DNA of 64,000 bases from Saccharina japonica (taxonomy: Eukaryota > Sar > Phaeophyceae > Laminariales > Laminariaceae), in the NCBI GenBank assembly GCA_008828725.1, contig MEHQ01004176.1, positions 1 through 64,000 of the forward strand. The letters run 5' to 3'. Below, piece by piece: positions 57,921 to 64,000 of this stretch. The notes under the pieces are model-generated. The model did not search any database and had not been told where the DNA came from. It saw only the letters and a list, made by a program, of their open reading frames with translations. Every line of letters starts with the position of its first letter. Position 1 is the stretch's first letter. A program made the position numbers and the translations under genes.

Positions 57921-59784
57921 TGAAGCCAAAAGTAAAAACAAGCGGACGACGCAAGAGTAACGTGTGCACCCTCCCTAAGCAGTACCTCAGTCTTAGTAGC
58001 ACAGAAACAATACAGAGCAGCAACAGCAGCAATGAAAAGCAGCAGCAGCAGCAGTGGCAGACTAGAAAGGGCATTTTCTGGGGAAAACGAACTTCTGATC
58101 GCTACGTACTCGTACGAAGCAAATAATAAAATATGACACGTCATCAGCTTTTTTACAGAAAACACGCCCTCTAAAAAACAGCGACCGACCGCTCCAGCCA
58201 ATTGTAGGGGGAAAAAGGGGTGTGGTCACCTTGCCTTCTCGACCAGACCTCAACAGCAGCAGGGCAGTTAACCGCGTACCGCATGAGGGAGATGACGAGA
58301 TGTGTACTGCTGTGCTGTGTGCGGTTGTTATCGGATGAGCCGAACTGCTGCTGTTTGACCATGGATGGACCTTTGGATCATGTATCTTTGACCCGTGTAC
58401 AGCAGTGACAACAAAATCATTTTTTGTCGAGTCGAAAAACATTTCAGCAACTGATACAATGTTGCTGTAGTCGTAAACATCATGCCGCCCCCGTAGCTAC
58501 GTCGTCGGTCTATATGAACTCTCCTATATATTCCTGATCACAGGCGACCACAGCTCCTTGCGGAGCGCGAACATATTCCAGCAAACAGCAGGGTAGGTAG
58601 CTACAGCCCGAAGGCGAGGAGAGGTGTGGACACCCGGTCTTTCCCGTGGAGGGAAGTGAAACTTCGTTCAATAAGCCGAAAAAAAAATACAAAAATAGAT
58701 GTGCAGCTGCTGCGTGCTGCTGTACGCACTTGTAAAAAAAAAAAAAAAACCTACGAGCTAGGTTCCACGAAAAGGCGTAAATTCCACCTTCGGGAAATAC
58801 CAAACGAAATACACTGTTTTTTGAAACACTTAAAAGATATCTACACGACCGCATGAACAAGGGGAACACATCGGTGAAGCGATTTTTGTAGTGCGAGTTG
58901 TAGTTCGCGAAATATGGACATTGTCGTACTACTTGAGGAGGCGCTATTTCACATAGGGATGCTATTCCTATAGTTAAATCAAAATAATTTGAAATCAGGC
59001 CATATATCGGTCAGTACGTCGACATATTCAACACTAGACATATTAACATGATCGCATCAACAAGAGGAAGACGTTCGTGACCCTTTTTTTTATTTGCAAG
59101 CCGTGAGGGGCTGTTAAAGAAACGCCTCCCAAAGTACTAGAACAATGTATGGAGCAATTTTGGCACCTTAGAGGAATATTTACTCCTCACGGGAATCGTT
59201 TTTGCGCTTTGGTTTTTGAGAGTTGTAACACGAAAATTTGACACGGCTGTGCAGAACACAATTATGAAACAACTAGCGCCTGGCCTTTTTTGGAAAAAAA
59301 AACATGTGCATCAGGAGCGGTCAAAGTTGCCAAACATTTGTCAGAAAATATGGAAAAGTGTACCTAAATAACTAAATTAAAATAAAATAAAATAAGTCGT
59401 GAATTTTGTCTTCGTGTTGTGACGAACATCTCTGCCAAGTTTCGTTTTCCAACTCTCAAAAAAGGAAGCGCAAAGTTGCATAGGCGTCAAGCTCTGGCTG
59501 TCCCTGGAACAAGCTCGTAACCGTCCTAAGAAAGTTTTCCCCTGAAAGTGAAAAGTAAAACATATTCCCACGAAAAGTTCCTGTGCTCACGAATCCTAGT
59601 TGATGGCTATACAGCGAGAAGTCTACCAAAGGGCCCAGCTAGCGACCGTCCACTCCAGACGTGATTCTAGTTATTTCTGTGTATTGAAATTGAAAAACAA
59701 ACACTGCTATTCAACGCATACAAAAGGCGCAAAGCTGTAGAAAAAGAGTCAAGGCGAGGGCAAACCTTGCAAAGTGAATACGTA
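57921..59784. other. No gene recognised
   Basis: A CAG run at about 58037-58055 and an A run at 58733-58749. A 119-codon minus frame (58510-58869) has no domain. The remainder is low-copy. Confidence 0.35.
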
Positions 59785-59800
59785 CGAGCTGGGCTAGCCA
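59785..59800. repeat. Solo M-type terminus
   Basis: TA followed by CGAGCTGGGCTAGCC with one mismatch to the M TIR. No partner terminus was found nearby, so it is probably a decayed M element. Nothing is recognised from 59801 to 60165. Confidence 0.55.
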
Positions 59801-60165
59801 AGAATGGCCTTTTTACTCGTTCGGCGGTTTCTCAATAATTTCGAAATATTACGTCGCAAAGTTAGTAGCTGTGTATTCCTGACAGTACAGCGACACTGCC
59901 GACGTTGGAATTTTCGAAATCCGAGTTAATTTAGTGAAAAAAAAAGGAGTAGAAAAGTAGAAAGACCATGCCTTAAGTTAAACGATATATATATATGTCG
60001 ATATTAGAGTCTATCAGGTATACAACCCTTGTCTTGCGGATTTCGATCAAAATCGGTGTGCATCTTCCTTGAGGCATGACGAATCGACTGATATCCTCAC
60101 CATCGCCTAATTCGCCGATCATCAAGACATATGGCGTGTGTAAGATTCCAAGGTTGTGTTCTGTA

Positions 60166-60400
60166 GGGTATCTACGAAACCATACCCGGGTATTTAGCCT
60201 GGGTATTACCCTACAAAGAACTTCTGTAAGTTCTATACGACATTTATACCCGTACCCGGAACTTCTGTGAGTTCTGTACGACATCTATACCCTACCCGGA
60301 ACTTCTGTGAGCTCTGTACGCCCCGTGCCACAATACCCGGGGTACGGGTACAACTATTTTATACCGAGGAACTCCTGTGAGTTCTGTACGCCTGTGTCAC
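60166..60400. repeat. Hairpin minisatellite (left array)
   Basis: About four copies of GGAACTTCTGTGAGTTCTGT followed by ACGACATCTATACC or ACGCC. GAACT and AGTTC can pair in each. The same unit, same orientation, recurs at 61975-62080, so the two arrays bracket about 1.6 kb. Confidence 0.75.
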
Positions 60401-61100
60401 AGTCAAGTGTGCCAATGAAGCTTATTCCGCCGCAATATCATGTCTCGTCTTTTCGTATCGATCAAAACAACCATACCAAAAACAAAACAAAAACGGAAAT
60501 CGCATGTTCTTGAATATCTTGAATAAACACTACACACAGGCTGAACTTTGATCGCCGGTTATTCGGGATGGTCGTGGAGTTTTCTCTTAATACTTCGCGG
60601 GCATGGCTGCAGGGTTGCCGTGGTTGTATTCGTTCATCACGTAAAAAAAAAAATCAGAATTGAAAGAGAAATGGCCAAAAGGACTATATTTTTTATATGT
60701 TCTTGCGCGGAATGATTTGCCTCCTTTACTTCAACACTCTGACGAACTAATGCATGCTTTAGGTTAGAGGCTGTATCAAAGCAAACCGCATCAAAATCGG
60801 CGTTGTTGCTGAGGAAAACCCCACGCTCAAAAAAGACCACTTTAGTGTGTTTTGGTTGTATATGTTACGCTTCTTACACAAATGAAAAACAACCCTCAAC
60901 TATTTTTTCGGGTCTCCACAGCAGTAACTCGTTTCTCATATTATTCCCTACCACTGTGTACCTAAAAATAAAAACCGTTTTCATATGTATTTTCAGTTCA
61001 AACGGTCGTTATATTTACGGACAAAGCTTCATGCGTACGATTGATTGTACTATGAGAGGGAGACTACCAGCATTGCTGAGCAATATTACCACGCAGTAGC
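60401..61100. other. Between hairpin arrays: no gene recognised
   Basis: A 98-codon plus frame (60803-61099) lacks a domain and there is no second copy. Confidence 0.35.
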
Positions 61101-61107
61101 CATCATG

Positions 61108-61126
61108 GCTGCTGCTGCTGCTGCTG

Positions 61127-61176
<50 letters not shown>
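61108..61176. repeat. (CTG)n array, about 23 units
   Basis: Nearly pure, with one interruption (CTGTGCTG), followed by ACACAGCAGCAG, which could fold back on it. The longest triplet array in the window. Confidence 0.9.
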
Positions 61177-61204
61177 ACACAGCAGCAGATCCGGACAATA
61201 AATG

Positions 61205-61800
61205 CTGCAGCTGGTTGGTGCTAAGTGCGCATCAGCGTCCGGGGTCGGCTACGGCTACGGTTTTAACTGCTCATCGGCGTCCGGGGTCGTCTATGGCCGC
61301 CTGCGGTTTTCAAGAGTTAAGTGAAGTGGTCAGAGTCCCGCAGGCGCAAGTAGCAGGCTTGGCTGCTACTGTAGCAAACCAAGCATTGTGCGCGCGATCG
61401 CCGCTGCGCATGGGCTGGGTCATCCTGCCGCTGCTGCCGCTGCCGCTGCTGCTGCTGCTTGCTGCTGCTGCTGCTGCTTGTTTGCTGCTGCTGCTGCTTC
61501 TGCTTGCTGCTTGATGATACTGCTCAATGCTGCTACTCAATGCTGCTGCAGCAGTTGGTTTTAATTGGCACGGACGGTTGCTGCCGTAACGTGTGGGCAG
61601 TCATCGCCATGAGCGCTGGAGTTCCGCGAGACAAGCGGGCTTGGGCCTCGTCTATTGTGGGCTGTGGCTTGTGTCGTAGAGGGTGCTTACCCCAGGAGTT
61701 ACTGTTCAAAGTGCAAGCAGCGTCACGAGCAGAGAGTACCTGGCAGGCAGCTCGAACGAGGCTGCCCAACAACATCACGCACGTACGAGTAGCGTGGAGC
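61205..61800. other. CTG-rich stretch with internal duplication, no gene recognised
   Basis: AGTGCGCATCAGCGTCCGGG and CTGCTCATCGGCGTCCGGGG mark a roughly 55-bp tandem duplication (61225-61315). CTG/CTT tracts follow (61440-61510). Frames of 99 and 114 codons (+) and 76-81 codons (-) overlap. The minus frame 61310-61540 has a Ser/Ala/Gln tract that could belong to a low-complexity protein, but nothing else supports it. Confidence 0.4.
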
Positions 61801-61974
61801 TGATTTTTGTTTGGTTTTTGGGCCGTTCATCATGACGACGACATTCGACTGGCTCTGATTGGTTTATTTTCTAAAGGTAAAAAGTTTTATTTTTTATTTC
61901 AACTGGATCTCGTGACAGAAAAAGAGCCAGTTTTGGCGTATATACGTGTCTAATGACAGTCCTAACAGTATCCG

Positions 61975-62155
61975 GAACTTCTGTGAGTTCTGTAACACTT
62001 TCATACCCCTACCCGGAACTTCTGTGAGTTCTGTACGACATCCCGACCCGTACCCGGAACTTCTGTAAGTTCTGTACGCCCCGTGTCACAATACACGGGG
62101 TAAGGGTATACCTTCGTCACAATACCTGGGGTGCCGGTGCCTGTTCGGGTTTAGA
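61975..62155. repeat. Hairpin minisatellite (right array)
   Basis: Three units of the 60.2-kb array, followed by the same CCCCGTGTCACAATAC block that ends the left array (about 60328). Confidence 0.75.
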
Positions 62156-62179
62156 CCGTACTTTACCCATACGGTCTTA

Positions 62180-62582
62180 GACCAAACGTTATAGTACCAC
62201 TTTGTGGCTCTTTTTTCTTGCCGGCTTTTATTTCGCCAACCAAAGATCAAGGCTGTGCAGCAGCACTACCTTTTCGTCTCCGTACCCGATGTATGTCATA
62301 CGTACATATTATACGTATCATTCTCGTATATAGTGCAAGGCATGTATTATCGTATATATTTGCGGAAAAATAAAAGAGTCAACCAAGATAATGGCGTGTT
62401 GTGCCTGGCATCATCTCAGGGGTCAGATGATGGCGAGACACCCCATTTTGTTGGATTTTTCAATCTTGGGGAAGATAGTGGCCAACTTTATGCTCCATAC
62501 GAGGGGTACACCCATTGTCTTTGGCACTATGTTGCTGATAAGATTACGAACGAGCCACAAAGTGGTACCATAACCTTTGGTC
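62180..62582. mobile_element. Harbinger-like MITE G, copy G2
   Basis: TIR GACCAAACGTTATAGTACCA and mirrored GTGGTACCATAACCTTTGGT then C. It is flanked by TTA on both sides (62177-62179, 62583-62585). 403 bp. A TTA TSD fits PIF/Harbinger. Confidence 0.8.
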
Positions 62583-62759
62583 TTACAGTACTAATCATAT
62601 GTGCTCCATGGCCTTTTTTTGCTCTTCTTGCTGATACTTGGGTATTTCGTCGCCCAAAGATAAGCATGATGTTGTAAGACTCATTGAGAACTTGTGTAAC
62701 AGGTGCGTATGGCAGAAAAGTATAGTATCCGTATTGTACGTACCTTATTGTATACAAGG

Positions 62760-63985
62760 GATCCGCATGGGTGCCGGCATTCGCCGGCACCCATGCTTCC
62801 GGTAGGGCAGGTAAGCAGTTGGAATTATTCCATCGGACATGGAAACATACTTAAAATCGAAATGAATGCCAAGAGTCTCATCCGAAATTCATAATTTATC
62901 AGGAGATAAATCCACAACAAAGAAATCAAGCATACGAGCTGGGCCAGCCATAAAACGGAGAAAGCTTCCTAAAGTCGTATCTCATGAACCACTGCAAACC
63001 AGGCCACATACATTAAGGACAATAACCCTGACATACCACTGCTTACCCAAAAGAAAACGTGTATGATTAAAAATTTCTACACTTTTGTTTTTGCCGACAC
63101 GATCTCGCCGAGATATCCGCCAAAACTCAAAAACACAAATTTTTCGACACCCAATTCGTATACTCGTAAAAATCGTCATTTTCAATCAAAACGAAACCTA
63201 GTGGAGACAGTGCTGAAGACACAAGGAGAAGAGCGATCAAAGTCTCGTTGCCCAATTCGCCATCCATCAAGAGTTATGACCAAAACCGATTATGTACACT
63301 AACTCAAGTCATTACGAAATAAACGTCATTTTTGCGATGCCCCGCTCAATTTAGATAATTTTGCATTGGAATTTTAACCCCGGATTAGAATCGCACGTTC
63401 AAAGGCATTCACTGTCAGCCCTTCTTTTTTTTTCTTTTTTTTTTACTAGTTTTGGTCGCTTTGTATTTTTTTCGGTTTGTTGGATCTGTCATATCTCTTG
63501 GATGAAAAAAAAAGTTACAGGGCCGAAGGGCAATGAGTCGATGAGTGCATGAGCTACCCCTTGTCCAAAAATCAAGTCCAAATTCTTAAAAATGGTGGGG
63601 GCATCGCCAATCCGACGTATAAACCGTTTTAAGGCTGGCCCAGCTCGTATTACAGCAGCAGTAGTTGCAACACGGGCATGAAAACCACAAAAAAAGTACA
63701 GCAGAGTGTAAAACCCGTGATGAGACACACAGAACAGCAGTACGTAGCCCTGCATAGCCCTGCATAGCAGAGCGTGCGTATACTCGTACTTCTACATATG
63801 TACATACTCGGAGTACAGTGCGCGTATGTGCTCGTTGTCCTACAAAGCTCGAGCTTACTGCTGGCTGTACCTCTTTGTGACGCTGTACGTACTCGTACGA
63901 GCATGCCTTCATTCATACCTGGTGCCTTATTCCATTTTCAGTAGTACCTGATAGACACTAGATCGGGTGAAACTCACAGCTGTCG
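62760..63985. repeat. Family D segment, copy D2
   Basis: Reverse-complement partner of 27893-29020, with MITE M5 at the same internal position as M2. It begins with a perfect hairpin, GCATGGGTGCCGGC-ATTC-GCCGGCACCCATGC in two 14-base arms (62765-62796). D1 has only a broken version (about 28996-29022). Confidence 0.75.
62935..63647. mobile_element. MITE family M, copy M5
   Basis: TIR CGAGCTGGGCCAGCC and complement, flanked by TA, 713 bp. Same insertion point in D2 as M2 in D1. Confidence 0.8.
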
Positions 63986-64000
63986 AGTGTATGCGCGCAT

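Noticed and set aside
62180..62582. Open frame shared by MITEs G1 and G2 (contains VLCLASSQGSDD and WHYVADKI)
   Set aside because: Between the copies about seven changes alter the residue and only about three are silent, as expected without coding constraint. The frame also ends in the TIR.

Overview
The window is repeat-dense eukaryotic nuclear DNA, probably from a protist or alga, but nothing in it lets me name a lineage. The evidence for a eukaryote is structural. There are nested cut-and-paste transposons with target-site duplications (TSDs), Helentron-like rolling-circle elements, MITEs, long foldbacks, CTG/CAG arrays, tRNA-like SINE heads, and no run of long adjacent open frames. Three ambiguous bases (1907, 57711, 57794) point to a draft assembly. 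I found no protein-coding gene I would call with confidence. The longest open frames (up to 271 codons) are by-products of tandem repeats. Only a decayed gypsy-like fragment (about 10.2-10.7 kb) and one small conserved minus-strand frame (27713-27838, 57794-57919, 53340-53450) have any coding-like signal.

Layout. 0-9 kb: minisatellite element P1 carries TIR element E1 (6-bp TSD); then short tandem and dispersed repeats, a 1.2-kb foldback, two strong palindromes, and a second P copy that shows the E1 target site empty. 9-11.9 kb: low-copy sequence with the gypsy-like remnant. 11.9-20.8 kb: three Helentron-like elements. H1 is split by a 4.7-kb hAT-type element with a perfect 8-bp TSD, and H2 lies tail-to-head against H1 and carries an M MITE. 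21.5-31.9 kb: two Harbinger-like F elements and a second E element whose halves lie 7.8 kb apart but share a 6-bp TSD. Between the halves are family V copy A and family D copy 1. 33-43.7 kb: MITEs M3 and M4, a mariner-like TA-TSD element, a Harbinger-like element with TSD TCA, two foldbacks, CTG-bearing repeat units and an exact 143-bp tandem duplication. 45.5-53.5 kb: P3 followed by V copy B, which has a four-level nest (MITE G1 in hAT2 in Helentron H4 in V). 55-64 kb: a tRNA-like SINE head, V copy C, hairpin minisatellites, a CTG array, MITE G2 and D copy 2.

The main result is a dated stack of insertions, because several families also occur here uninterrupted and so supply empty sites. The rolling-circle family has 5' GTCT microsatellites, alternating hairpin repeats and a 3' hairpin followed by CTAG, the layout of non-autonomous Helentrons (HINE/DINE-1 type). 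Three unrelated tandem arrays (periods about 42, 43 and 215 bp) are all built of hairpin-forming units. The 9-mer TACCTGGTA is strongly over-represented. Family and superfamily names are inferred from TIRs, TSDs and structure, since no transposase was recognised.
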